Positions 43,064-51,876 of a DNA stretch of 64,000 nt are shown here, one piece after another. Position numbers and translations under genes: made by a program. Numbering within the stretch: position 1 is the first letter of the stretch; every line of letters begins with the position of its first letter. Source of the stretch: Candidatus Gastranaerophilales bacterium (GTDB lineage: Bacteria; Cyanobacteriota; Vampirovibrionia; Gastranaerophilales; Gastranaerophilaceae); contig CALVBU010000011.1 of NCBI GenBank assembly GCA_944325875.1, positions 1-64,000 on the forward strand, given 5' to 3'. A model generated the notes under the pieces. That model was not told where the DNA came from. It saw only the letters and a program-made list of their open reading frames with translations, and did not search any database.

Positions 43064-44269
43064 TTATATTTTAGAAACATGGCTTAATTTTAGTAAGCCG
43101 CGTTTGTTCAATTCATCAAGTATATGGAAATTCAATAGATTTCTAAAATCATACATAGCAGGTGTGAATGATGACATTGAATCTTTTGCGGTTTTAATTT
43201 TTTTTGCCATTTCTTTTACTTTTTTCATATCTTTAATAAGTCCCGTTCTAAATTGATCCGGTTTATAAATTGTCCAAGTTTCATGAGGATAATATGTTGA
43301 CCTACACTCATTGGTATTTTGGTTAAGCAGCATATCTCTAAATACTTGGTAATCCATATTATAAAATTCTTGTTTAATTTCTTTTCTGTAAGGGAAAAGT
43401 TTTTCCGGCATTGGAACTCTTGGTTCTGATATGTATTCTTCATAAGGATTTAATTCTTCCATATAATCCATAGAACCAATACCGACAATTTGTATTGATT
43501 TTGCAAAATCTTCTAAGATACCTTTTTTTTCTGCAAATTTTGACATCAAATCCAAGAATGAGCACATACCCTTTCCTGTGCAAACGTAGTCTGTTATAAC
43601 GGTTTTTTTGCCGGTCTCTTTCATATTTTTTACAATAGTCTCAGGATCAGCTTTAATTCTTTTTAAGTATTTTTCATATGCCTGTTCTTCTTTTTCGGTT
43701 GGAGCCATACTGTCTAAACGTCGCATTTCTCCATTATTTTGGTAAAACCAATATTTTGAAAACGCAACAAATTTGTAACTATCTATACCGTCTTTCAGCC
43801 AAAGTGCAGTATTAAGGAACCATTTTGGACTTCTTCCGAGGCAAATTATTGGTTGAGTTTTATATTTATTATAAATTTTGGAAATCTTAATAAAATCTTC
43901 CATTGATTTGTCACTTTGTAGTGGGAGATAAGTAAATTTTTTGTCTACTAACTCATCTTGGTTTGCACTTTTCATAAAAGTTTTATATCTTTTACGGAAT
44001 CTTGTTCTCGTACTTTCTCTCATTGCCATATATTCTTCATAGTCTATATGTGGAACGGTTCTGTTTGGATCAAAGAATTCGCCAAATGTTATATTTGAAT
44101 TGTATTTAAAATTGTATGGGATATTTTTGTTTTCGGAATTGAAAATATTTTGATGGCGGGTAGGCATTAACCCTTGATTAACAATACCGTGCGGGTGGGC
44201 ATTAACCCTTGATGAGTTGCTTTGAGTACTATAATTGTTTTTGAATACTTGAACTTTTGAAATTTGCAT
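43064..44269 (-). CDS. Hypothetical protein, 401 aa, weak PRTase-like motif
   Basis: Not assigned to a family. Residues 1-65 are Asn/Ser-rich low complexity ending YNSNITFGEFF. The middle has ICLGRSPKWFLNTALWLKDG and, about 90 residues later, KKTVITDYVCTGKGMCSFLD, which resembles the PRPP-binding loop of phosphoribosyltransferases (D-x-x-x-TG), so a PRTase-like or effector-like fold is possible. The C-terminus is helical and Lys-rich. The N-terminal coding part contains a 23-bp direct repeat (44156-44178, 44191-44213) read in two different frames. RBS AAAGGAG. Convergent with the parvulin gene; single unit. Confidence 0.6.
   Translation of the reverse strand: MQISKVQVFKNNYSTQSNSSRVNAHPHGIVNQGLMPTRHQNIFNSENKNIPYNFKYNSNITFGEFFDPNRTVPHIDYEEYMAMRESTRTRFRKRYKTFMKSANQDELVDKKFTYLPLQSDKSMEDFIKISKIYNKYKTQPIICLGRSPKWFLNTALWLKDGIDSYKFVAFSKYWFYQNNGEMRRLDSMAPTEKEEQAYEKYLKRIKADPETIVKNMKETGKKTVITDYVCTGKGMCSFLDLMSKFAEKKGILEDFAKSIQIVGIGSMDYMEELNPYEEYISEPRVPMPEKLFPYRKEIKQEFYNMDYQVFRDMLLNQNTNECRSTYYPHETWTIYKPDQFRTGLIKDMKKVKEMAKKIKTAKDSMSSFTPAMYDFRNLLNFHILDELNKRGLLKLSHVSKI
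44156..44213. repeat. 23-bp direct repeat, 35-bp period, inside the 43064 gene
   Basis: GCGGGTAGGCATTAACCC... at 44156-44178 recurs at 44191-44213 with one mismatch. The 35-bp period is not a multiple of 3, so the copies are translated in different frames. Confidence 0.8.
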
Positions 44270-44459
44270 ATTTTCTCCTTTGGAGTTAGGAAAACATGAA
44301 AAAATAAAATTTTGCTAGATGTGGCAAAAAATTATTTTTTCATGTTTTCTACAGCATAAGTACCAAATTTTTAATATTACTTAAAAATAATATTGTAATT
44401 TGATATATACGAGATTATAATAATCCATGCGGTGAGTAACAGAAAGGACAATATTTAAA

Positions 44460-45470
44460 ATGGTTTTAGAAATGGCTTTCCCTCAGCTTGAGCGTGCAAT
44501 TAACCCAACGCACGATATCAGACTTTTTGCGGGACGTTCAAATGCAAAACTTGCACAGGAAATTGCTGATTATTTAGGCACAACTATTGGACCTATGGTT
44601 ATAAAGAATTTTGCAGATGGCGAAATTTATGTTCAGGTCAAGGAAAGTGTACGTGGCGACGATGTTTTCATTATCCAACCGCTATGTAATCCTGTTAATG
44701 AAAACTTGATGGAATTATTAATTATTATCGATGCGTTTAAACGTGCTAGTGCAAAAACAATTACAGCAGTAATTCCTTATTACGGTTACGCAAGACAAGA
44801 TAGAAAAACTTCAGGCAGAGAAGCTATTACAGCAAAATTAGTTGCAGACTTGTTGACTACAGCAGGTGCTGACAGAGTTCTTGCAATGGACTTGCATACA
44901 GGTCAAATCCAAGGATTTTTCAATATTCTTGTTGATCATATTTTTGCAACTCCTATTTTGGTAAATTATATTAAAAGTTTAAATATTGATGCTGATGATA
45001 TGGTAGCAGTAAGCCCTGATACAGGCGGTGTACAAAGAACAAGACATTTTGCAAAGGCTATCGGTTGCTCATTGGCTATTATCGACAAACGTCGTGACAA
45101 ACATAACGAAGCTATCGCATCTCATGTTATTGGTGATGTAAAAGATAAAGTTTGTGTAATGTTTGATGATATGATTGATACTGCAGGTACAATTTGTGAG
45201 GCTGCAAAACTTCTTAAACGTGAAGGTGCAAAAGATGTATATGTTTGTGCGGCTCACCCGGTATTTTCTGGTCCTGCTGTAGAAAGAATTGCTAATGCTC
45301 CAATTAAGGAATGTATTGTAACAAATACAATTCCGTTGGATATGGAAAAAATGCCTCCTAATATCAAGCAATTATCAGTTGCTCCACTTTTAGGTCAGGC
45401 AATTTCAAGAATCCATGACGATGAATCAGTAAGTTCATTGTTCGGTTTTGAAAAAGAAATGCAAGTTTAA
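44460..45470 (+). CDS. prs: Ribose-phosphate pyrophosphokinase (PRPP synthetase)
   Basis: 336-aa cytoplasmic enzyme making PRPP from ribose 5-phosphate and ATP. IRLFAGRSNAKLAQEIADYL, the flexible loop YYGYARQDRKTSGREAITA, LAMDLHTGQIQGFF and the PRPP loop VCVMFDDMIDTAGTICEA are all present. RBS AAAGGA about 11 nt from ATG. Slightly extended N-terminus compared with the usual 315 aa. Monocistronic. Confidence 0.96.
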   Translation: MVLEMAFPQLERAINPTHDIRLFAGRSNAKLAQEIADYLGTTIGPMVIKNFADGEIYVQVKESVRGDDVFIIQPLCNPVNENLMELLIIIDAFKRASAKTITAVIPYYGYARQDRKTSGREAITAKLVADLLTTAGADRVLAMDLHTGQIQGFFNILVDHIFATPILVNYIKSLNIDADDMVAVSPDTGGVQRTRHFAKAIGCSLAIIDKRRDKHNEAIASHVIGDVKDKVCVMFDDMIDTAGTICEAAKLLKREGAKDVYVCAAHPVFSGPAVERIANAPIKECIVTNTIPLDMEKMPPNIKQLSVAPLLGQAISRIHDDESVSSLFGFEKEMQV

Positions 45471-45503
45471 TAAAATCAGATTTAGCTGGAAATTGAAAAA
45501 GAA

Positions 45504-45534
45504 AAAAGCCGGTAGTAATGCCGGCTTTTATTTT
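45504..45534 (+). terminator. Terminator after prs
   Basis: AAAAGCCGG / CCGGCTTTT with an 8-nt loop and T tail. Confidence 0.9.
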
Positions 45535-45621
45535 GCATTTGCGGTATAAAAGCTGTCTTGAAATGCAATTTTGTTTTGTATAAAATTATTGTGCGGTACA
45601 TTTAATAGGAGAGAAGTACTT

Positions 45622-46821
45622 ATGAAAAAATCAATTAAAGATTTAGGCGATGTAAAAGGTAAAAGAGCGTTAGTCAGAGTTGACGTAAACGTACCTTTGG
45701 ACGCTGACAAAAATGTTACAGATGATACAAGAATTCAAGCTATCATTCCTACAGTAAAAGCTTTAAAAGAAAAAGGTGCAAAAATTATTTTGATGGCACA
45801 CTTAGGCAGACCAAAAGGTGAATGGAATCTTGAATTTTCATTAGAACCTGTTGCAAAATATATGTCAAAAGTTCTTGGCGAAGATGTTTTATTTGTAAAA
45901 GAACCAGTAGGTGAAGGCGCAGATAAAGCTCTAGAAGGTTTGAAAGAAGGTCAGGTTGCGTTATTGGAAAACATCCGTTTCTATAAAGCTGAAGAAGCAA
46001 AAGATGATGATATGACTTTTGCTAACGAATTGGCAAAACTTGGTGATTTCTATGTAAATGACGCATTCGGTGCTGCTCACAGAAACCACACTTCAACTGC
46101 TAAATTAGCTAAAGTTTTAAAACCTGCAGTATCAGGTTTGTTGATGGAAAAAGAATTGAGATGCTTATCTCAAGCTCTTGATAACCCAACAAGACCTTTC
46201 ACAGCTGTAGTTGGTGGTGCAAAAGTTTCTTCTAAAATTGGTGTTTTAGAAAACTTGCTTGACAAAGTAGATAATATGATTATCGGTGGTGGTATGGCTT
46301 ATACATTCGTAAAAGCTAACGGCGGTAAAATCGGTAACTCAATTTGTGAAGACGACCAATTAGAAGTAGCTAAAGCTATCGAAAAGAAAGCTGCTGATAA
46401 AGGTGTTAAATTAGTTATGGCTACAGATGTTCTTGTTACAGATGATTTCTCAGGTAACGGAACAAACAAATTCGTTAAAATTAACGAAATTCCTGACGGA
46501 TTTGAAGGTGTTGATGCAGGTATGGATTCAAGAAAAGCATTTGCAGAAGTTTTAAAATCTTCAAAAACAATTCTTATGAATGGTCCTGTAGGTGCATTTG
46601 AAAATCCTAAATTCGCTGAAGGTACAAAAGCTGTTTTAGAAGCTATCGTGGAAGCTACTAAAAATGGTGCAGTATCAGTTATCGGCGGTGGTGATTCAGT
46701 TTCTGCAGCTAAAAAATTCTGCAAAGCTGAAGATTTCACTCACGTATCAACAGGTGGCGGAGCTTCTTTAGAGTTCATCGAAGGTAAAGTTCTTCCAGGT
46801 GTTGCTGCATTGGATGACTAA
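45622..46821 (+). CDS. pgk: Phosphoglycerate kinase
   Basis: 399-aa glycolytic kinase (1,3-bisphosphoglycerate + ADP to 3-phosphoglycerate + ATP). The N-domain has [13 protein letters not shown] and [28 protein letters not shown] marks the substrate site; the C-domain has [18 protein letters not shown] and [15 protein letters not shown] with [17 protein letters not shown]. The start ATG at 45622 has AGGAGAG upstream; the frame is open further back without an RBS. Own terminator. Confidence 0.97.
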   Translation: MKKSIKDLGDVKGKRALVRVDVNVPLDADKNVTDDTRIQAIIPTVKALKEKGAKIILMAHLGRPKGEWNLEFSLEPVAKYMSKVLGEDVLFVKEPVGEGADKALEGLKEGQVALLENIRFYKAEEAKDDDMTFANELAKLGDFYVNDAFGAAHRNHTSTAKLAKVLKPAVSGLLMEKELRCLSQALDNPTRPFTAVVGGAKVSSKIGVLENLLDKVDNMIIGGGMAYTFVKANGGKIGNSICEDDQLEVAKAIEKKAADKGVKLVMATDVLVTDDFSGNGTNKFVKINEIPDGFEGVDAGMDSRKAFAEVLKSSKTILMNGPVGAFENPKFAEGTKAVLEAIVEATKNGAVSVIGGGDSVSAAKKFCKAEDFTHVSTGGGASLEFIEGKVLPGVAALDD

Positions 46822-46838
46822 TCGCAGATTTAATGAGT

Positions 46839-46872
46839 AAAAAAGACCTCTCTTTACGGGAGGTCTTTTTTT
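46839..46872 (+). terminator. Terminator after pgk
   Basis: AAAAAAGACCTC / GAGGTCTTTTTT. Confidence 0.9.
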
Positions 46873-46901
46873 ATGTTATTATCAAAGAAAAGAGGAGCGT
46901 T

Positions 46902-47831
46902 ATGAAAAATATTATTGTAACAGGTGGTGCAGGTTTTATAGGTTCACATCTTTGTGAAAAACTTTTGAATGAAGGCAATCATGTAATATGTTTGGATAAT
47001 TTTTTTACCGGCTCAAGAAAAAATATTGAACATTTGCTTGATAATAAAGAATTTGAATTAATAAGACATGATATTGTTGAACCTATTTTGATAGAGGCAG
47101 ATGAAATCTATAACCTTGCCTGTCCTGCAAGTCCTATACATTACCAATATAACGCTATAAAGACTATAAAAACAAATGTACTTGGTGTAACTAATATGCT
47201 TGGTCTTGCAAAACGTGCAAAAGCTAAAATTTTGCAAGCTTCAACCTCAGAGGTGTATGGCGATCCGATAGTTCACCCGCAAAGAGAAGATTACTGGGGT
47301 AATGTGAATTGTATCGGTATAAGAAGCTGTTATGATGAAGGTAAGCGTGTTGCCGAAACTTTAATGATGGATTATCACAGACAACATAATGTCGATATTA
47401 AAATTATAAGAATATTCAATACTTATGGTCCTCGTATGGCAGAAAATGATGGCAGAGTTGTTTCAAACTTTATTGTCCAAGCTCTAAAAGGACAGGATAT
47501 TACTATCTACGGTGACGGTTCTCAAACTCGTTCATTCTGTTATGTTGATGACTTAGTTCGCGGTATGACGGCTCTTATGAATAAAGACGGTTTTGTGGGG
47601 CCTGTAAATGTGGGAAATGATGGCGAATATACAATTAAAGAACTTGCTGAAATGATTATTGAATTGACTAATTCAAATTCAAAAATCGTATATAAACCGC
47701 TTCCGTCTGATGACCCGTGCAAACGTCGTCCTGACTTAACGCTTGCTCGTAAAGAGCTGGGTTATGAACCTACGGTTCATGTTCGTGACGGTTTGATGAA
47801 AACAATTGAATATTTTGCACAAGTATTATAA
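46902..47831 (+). CDS. UDP-glucuronate decarboxylase-like SDR (UDP-xylose synthase)
   Basis: 309-aa extended short-chain dehydrogenase. NAD-binding [37 protein letters not shown], which is characteristic of UXS/UDP-glucuronate decarboxylases, TSEVYGDP, catalytic YDEGKR (Tyr-x3-Lys), [10 protein letters not shown], and the Arg-rich C-terminal [14 protein letters not shown]. Makes UDP-xylose from UDP-glucuronate. RBS AGAGGAG. Followed 17 bp later by a GT61-type glycosyltransferase, suggesting xylose use in a surface glycan. Confidence 0.92.
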   Translation: MKNIIVTGGAGFIGSHLCEKLLNEGNHVICLDNFFTGSRKNIEHLLDNKEFELIRHDIVEPILIEADEIYNLACPASPIHYQYNAIKTIKTNVLGVTNMLGLAKRAKAKILQASTSEVYGDPIVHPQREDYWGNVNCIGIRSCYDEGKRVAETLMMDYHRQHNVDIKIIRIFNTYGPRMAENDGRVVSNFIVQALKGQDITIYGDGSQTRSFCYVDDLVRGMTALMNKDGFVGPVNVGNDGEYTIKELAEMIIELTNSNSKIVYKPLPSDDPCKRRPDLTLARKELGYEPTVHVRDGLMKTIEYFAQVL

Positions 47832-47848
47832 AGATGTAGGTGAATGGT

Positions 47849-49000
47849 ATGCAAAAGTCCGAGTCACCAAGATGTTCTATGAGTAATAACAGTTTAAAGC
47901 GTATTTTGGCTTATATTGCAGGTCTGAGTATTAGGATTTTGAAAATCTTTGTGCCAATTAAGAGTTTGTGGAATAAGTTGAAGGTATTGCAAGATATCTG
48001 TTATGGAAATTCATATAATTTTATTTCTGCGCAAGAGTATATTGATAAATTTCGTGTCAACATTGATACGTATTTTTTAGATGGAATTAAAGTATTTGTT
48101 TTTTCAGATTTTTATGTAACTGTTAATGAAACTTCTGCAGAATCATATATTCACGATAAGAATAAAAATATTTTAATAGAAAGTGGAGCTTCGTACGTTA
48201 ATCGAAATTTCCCAACAATTTTAATTAATTTTCCTAAGACAAAGCTTATTGATATTGATGAAGCTGTTGATTTAGCAATAATGTATAACTATAATTACTG
48301 GCATTTTTCTTTTACAGCTTTAGATAAGATTATGGCTTTTGAGGAGAATGGTTATAAGGGAAAGTATATAGTTCCAAATATGAAATATATTCGAGAACTT
48401 CTTGCCTTAACAAATATACCTATGGAAAAATTTATATTTACAGATGGTACGAAGTGTACATTCCGTGTAAAAAAATTACATGTTTTAGAATATAGTTATA
48501 AAGGTGATTCAACTTCATTCTCTAATCCTGAAATTATGCATAAAATTAGGGATTTAGTATTATCTAATATAGATTTAAGTGATATCAGTACATATCCTAA
48601 AAGAATATTTGTAAAACGAATTGGGATTAGAAAAATTAAAAATGATTCTGAGGTTGAGAATTATTTAAATAGCTATGGTTTTAAAACAATTGTGCCTGAG
48701 AATTATTCGGTTGAAGAACAGATAAAATATTTTTATGCTGCCGATATTGTATTTTGCGCTCATGGTGCAAATTCTACAAATGCACTTTATATGCGTCCGA
48801 ATACACATTTCATTGAGAGTTTTGGGGCTAAATATGTCAATCCGTGTATGCTAGATATAATTAAAGTTAATAAATTAAATTATAATATGATTGTCGAAAA
48901 TCTATACAGCAAACATTCTAAAAAAAACGTTAAAGGTTCTATTGCCGACTATAATGTAGATTTAAAGCATCTTGATTCTGTATTATATAATTTAGTATAA
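47849..49000 (+). CDS. GT61 (DUF563) family glycosyltransferase
   Basis: 383-aa protein. The diagnostic segment is near the C-terminus: YAADIVFCAHGANSTNALYM, followed by THFIESFGAKYVNPCM, as in the DUF563/GT61 family; RIFVKRIGIRKIKND precedes it. An amphipathic or membrane-associated N-terminus (about 15-40) may tether it. The exact start is uncertain: ATG 47849 with GGTG upstream, GTG 47840 or ATG 47879. GT61 includes plant xylosyltransferases, so coupling to the upstream UDP-xylose synthase fits. It is more AT-rich than its neighbours, as glycan genes often are. Confidence 0.8.
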   Translation: MQKSESPRCSMSNNSLKRILAYIAGLSIRILKIFVPIKSLWNKLKVLQDICYGNSYNFISAQEYIDKFRVNIDTYFLDGIKVFVFSDFYVTVNETSAESYIHDKNKNILIESGASYVNRNFPTILINFPKTKLIDIDEAVDLAIMYNYNYWHFSFTALDKIMAFEENGYKGKYIVPNMKYIRELLALTNIPMEKFIFTDGTKCTFRVKKLHVLEYSYKGDSTSFSNPEIMHKIRDLVLSNIDLSDISTYPKRIFVKRIGIRKIKNDSEVENYLNSYGFKTIVPENYSVEEQIKYFYAADIVFCAHGANSTNALYMRPNTHFIESFGAKYVNPCMLDIIKVNKLNYNMIVENLYSKHSKKNVKGSIADYNVDLKHLDSVLYNLV

Positions 49001-49099
49001 TTTTTGCCCTTGCAAATCATGGAAAAAAATACTATAATACCCATGTGCCGTAAGGGTTAACGACCATTTACGGGTTATTTGAGAAAGGAGAGTTTTTCT

Positions 49100-50308
49100 A
49101 TGTGGGAAAAGGATATTAACATTAACGACATTAAAGAAATTCGCACAAGAACCACGGTTTATTTTGGTGTTGGTGCTATCAAAAAAATTGATGACATCGC
49201 AAAAGTTTTAAAAGATAAAGGTATTGATAAAGTTATAGTAATGTCAGGTCGCAATGCTTACAAAGCAACTGGGGCTTGGGATTATGTAGAAAAAGCTTTG
49301 AAAGATAACGGTATCGGATACGTAAATTATGATCAGGTTACTCCAAATCCTACAACAGATCATGTTAATGCTGCTGCAAAAATGGCAAGAGATTTTGGTG
49401 CAAAAGCAGTTATTGCAATCGGTGGAGGTTCTCCTACTGATGCAGGGAAATCTGTTGCAATCTTGCTTGAATACCCTGATAAAACTGCAGAAAATATTTA
49501 CGACTTTGAATTTGCACCTGATAAAGCTGCACCGATTGTATCAATTAACTTAACTCATGGTACAGGTACAGAAACTAACAGATTTGCAGTTGTAACTAAT
49601 TTAGCTAAAAACTTTAAACCTGCAATTGCTTATGATTGTATTTATCCAATGTTTGCAATTGATGACCCTCAATTGATGACAAAATTGTCTCCAAAACAAA
49701 CAAGATATGTATCAATTGATGCTGTAAACCACGTTGTAGAAGCTGCTACTTCTGCTGTTGCTTCTCCATATTCAATTTCTCTTGCAAAAGAAGTTATTGA
49801 ACTCGTAGCTAAATATTTGCCAAAAGCTATCGAAAATCCTGATGATTTAGAAGCAAGATATTTCTTGGCTTATGCTGCTATGATGGGTGGTGTAAGCTTC
49901 GATAACGGTCTATTACACTATACACACGCACTTGAACATCCTCTAAGTGCTGTAAAACCTGAATTGTCACATGGTTTAGGCTTAGCAATTTTATTACCTG
50001 CCGTAATCAAGACAATTTACAAAGACAGACCACATGTATTAGCTGATATTCTTGCACCAATTGCACCTGATCTAAAGGGTGAAGCTTCTGAAGCTGAAAA
50101 AGCTGCAAAAGATGTACAAAACTGGTTAGCTTCTGTTGGTGTTCCTGAAAAATTGACAGATGAAGGCTTTACTGAAGCTGATGTTGATAAACTTGTTGAT
50201 TTGGTATATACGACACCATCTCTTGGCGGATTGATTGATATCGGACCTTCAGGTAACGGTAGAGATGTAGTTGAAGCAATTTACAGAGATTCAATCAAAC
50301 CTCTATAA
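49100..50308 (+). CDS. Iron-containing alcohol dehydrogenase
   Basis: 402-aa NAD(P)-dependent dehydrogenase. The N-domain has TTVYFGVGAIKKIDDIAKVL and VIAIGGGSPTDAGKSVAILL; the C-domain supplies the metal site with Asp/His in THGTGTETNRF, DAVNHVVEAATSAVASPYS, HYTHALEHPLSAVKPELSHG. Probably reduces an aldehyde such as butanal or acetaldehyde in fermentation. The ATG at 49100 has AAAGGAGAG 8 nt upstream; TACTATAAT-like promoter about 60 nt before. Monocistronic. Confidence 0.94.
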   Translation: MWEKDININDIKEIRTRTTVYFGVGAIKKIDDIAKVLKDKGIDKVIVMSGRNAYKATGAWDYVEKALKDNGIGYVNYDQVTPNPTTDHVNAAAKMARDFGAKAVIAIGGGSPTDAGKSVAILLEYPDKTAENIYDFEFAPDKAAPIVSINLTHGTGTETNRFAVVTNLAKNFKPAIAYDCIYPMFAIDDPQLMTKLSPKQTRYVSIDAVNHVVEAATSAVASPYSISLAKEVIELVAKYLPKAIENPDDLEARYFLAYAAMMGGVSFDNGLLHYTHALEHPLSAVKPELSHGLGLAILLPAVIKTIYKDRPHVLADILAPIAPDLKGEASEAEKAAKDVQNWLASVGVPEKLTDEGFTEADVDKLVDLVYTTPSLGGLIDIGPSGNGRDVVEAIYRDSIKPL

Positions 50309-50324
50309 ATTTCTGAACAAATAT

Positions 50325-50364
50325 AAAAAAAGAAGCGTTCTTTATTTTTAAAGGACGCTTTTTT
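50325..50364 (+). terminator. Terminator after Fe-ADH
   Basis: AAGCGTTCTTT / AAAGGACGCTT with T tail. Confidence 0.85.
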
Positions 50365-50369
50365 AGTAC

Positions 50370-50408
50370 AAAAAAACCACCTTCAAGGTTTGAAGATGGT
50401 TTTTTTTA
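50370..50408 (-). terminator. Terminator after tpiA
   Basis: AAAAAACCACCTTCA / TGAAGATGGTTTTTT; T run on the minus strand. Confidence 0.85.
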
Positions 50409-50423
50409 TCAGATTATAATTTC

Positions 50424-51227
50424 TTATACGTTGCACATAGCAGCTTTCATAGTATTAGCGATAATTTCGTTGAAGCTTTCAGCTTTCAATGAAGCACCAC
50501 CTACTAATGCACCGTCGATGTCAGATTTTGACATTTGTTCTGCAATTGTAGAAGGTTTTACTGAACCACCGTAAAGAATTCTGATAGAATCAGCAGCTTC
50601 AGCACCTGCAACTTCTTTTACAACACTTCTAATCATAGCGATAACTCTGTTTGCTTCGTCAGAATCACAAGTTTTGCCTGTTCCGATAGCCCAGATTGGT
50701 TCGTAAGCAATTACTGATTTAGCAACGTCTTCAGAAGAAATTCCTTCTAGAGCAGCTTTGATTTGTCCTGCAATCCAAGAATCTGTAACGCCTGATTCTC
50801 TTTGTTCAAGAGTTTCACCACAGCAGATAATAGGAATTAAACCGCCTGCTAGGATTGCTTTTGCTTTTTTATTAATCATTTCATCTGTTTCTGAGAAGTA
50901 TTGTCTTCTTTCAGAGTGACCGATGATTACATAATCACAGCCTGCATCTTTTAACATTTCTACAGAAATTTCACCGGTATATGCACCTGATGATTCCCAG
51001 TGGCAGTTTTGACCTGCGATAGAAATTTTATTTCCGCCGCATCCGCAGTCACATTTAACAGCTTCTACTGCTGCAATTGATGTGAATACAGGAGCAATAA
51101 CTACTGTAGGTAATTCTTTTGCTGTGTAATCTTTTACGAATTCTTTAACACCTTCAAAAACTGATTTAGCTTCTGATTGAAGCAAATTCATTTTCCAGTT
51201 TCCTGCAATAATAGGTTTTCTTGACAT
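50424..51227 (-). CDS. tpiA: Triosephosphate isomerase
   Basis: 267-aa barrel enzyme interconverting DHAP and glyceraldehyde 3-phosphate. [19 protein letters not shown] with the catalytic Lys, [13 protein letters not shown] (His), [15 protein letters not shown] (Glu), YGGSVKPS and [10 protein letters not shown] phosphate loops. A short Cys-rich insertion (CDCGCGGNK) around residue 60 is unusual for the family and might bind metal. RBS AGGAGAG to the ATG at 51227; a longer frame to 51251 has none. Confidence 0.96.
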   Translation of the reverse strand: MSRKPIIAGNWKMNLLQSEAKSVFEGVKEFVKDYTAKELPTVVIAPVFTSIAAVEAVKCDCGCGGNKISIAGQNCHWESSGAYTGEISVEMLKDAGCDYVIIGHSERRQYFSETDEMINKKAKAILAGGLIPIICCGETLEQRESGVTDSWIAGQIKAALEGISSEDVAKSVIAYEPIWAIGTGKTCDSDEANRVIAMIRSVVKEVAGAEAADSIRILYGGSVKPSTIAEQMSKSDIDGALVGGASLKAESFNEIIANTMKAAMCNV

Positions 51228-51268
51228 AATTTCTCTCCTTTTTTTAGTCAACCATTGACATGATTATA

Positions 51269-51478
51269 CTACAAGAAAAATTTGTAAACTTCAATCTCCA
51301 AGGCATCGGCAATAGCTATTAGTGTTTTTAAACTCGGAACTCGTTTTTCATTTTCAATTAATGATATGTAATCTTCGGACAGGTTAGCGATTTCAGCTAA
51401 CTTTAATTGAGAAAACTTCTTCTCTATTCTATATTTTTTAATATTTTTATAAACATTTGTTAACGTACTATTTGTCAT
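51269..51478 (-). CDS. XRE family HTH regulator
   Basis: 69-aa Cro/C1-type domain: IKKYRIEKKFSQLKLAEIAN, SEDYISLIENEKRVP, LKTLIAIADALEIEVYKFF. TAAAAT lies 6 nt before the ATG and there is no RBS, so a leaderless transcript is predicted. Divergent from a small helical protein at 51538, the same layout as 35445/35749. Confidence 0.88.
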   Translation of the reverse strand: MTNSTLTNVYKNIKKYRIEKKFSQLKLAEIANLSEDYISLIENEKRVPSLKTLIAIADALEIEVYKFFL

Positions 51479-51484
51479 ATTTTT

Positions 51485-51490
51485 ATTTTA
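51485..51490 (-). promoter_or_regulatory. -10 box of leaderless XRE gene
   Basis: Minus-strand TAAAAT, then AAAAAT, then ATG. Confidence 0.55.
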
Positions 51491-51537
51491 GTGATAGACT
51501 CTGATTATTGGAACTGACTACGAGTACGGGAATGCTT

Positions 51538-51876
51538 ATGAATAATACTTTTAGTAAATTTTATGATATTTATGCAGAGCAGAATAAGGAGAGCTTTTCT
51601 GAGGAATTTTTGAAAAGTAATAGTTTTGTGGATATTATTTGTCCGAAATTTAAAGATTTAGGTATGCGGTTTGCGGTGTTTACTGCAAATGTTCAGCTGG
51701 TTCGTGAGATTGCTGAAAAAGTTAAAAATTCTCCGCAAATTTATAATTCTTATTCTGATGAGGATAAGAAAAAAGTCGAAGATTTTCTTAATCTTTTTAG
51801 GCATATTATTGATGAAACTAATTTGCTTGCTATGAGTTTTGTTAATTTGTCAATATCGCTAAAAGAATGGAGGTAG
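51538..51876 (+). CDS. Hypothetical helical protein, 112 aa
   Basis: Not recognised. All-helical soluble protein (NNTFSKFYDIYAEQNKESF; NVQLVREIAEKVKNSPQIY; VEDFLNLFRHIIDETNLLAM). The ATG at 51538 has GGGA upstream; an in-frame TTG lies at 51508. Divergent from an XRE regulator and ending one base before the convergent uvrC stop. Possibly controlled by, or interacting with, the XRE protein. Confidence 0.6.
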   Translation: MNNTFSKFYDIYAEQNKESFSEEFLKSNSFVDIICPKFKDLGMRFAVFTANVQLVREIAEKVKNSPQIYNSYSDEDKKKVEDFLNLFRHIIDETNLLAMSFVNLSISLKEWR

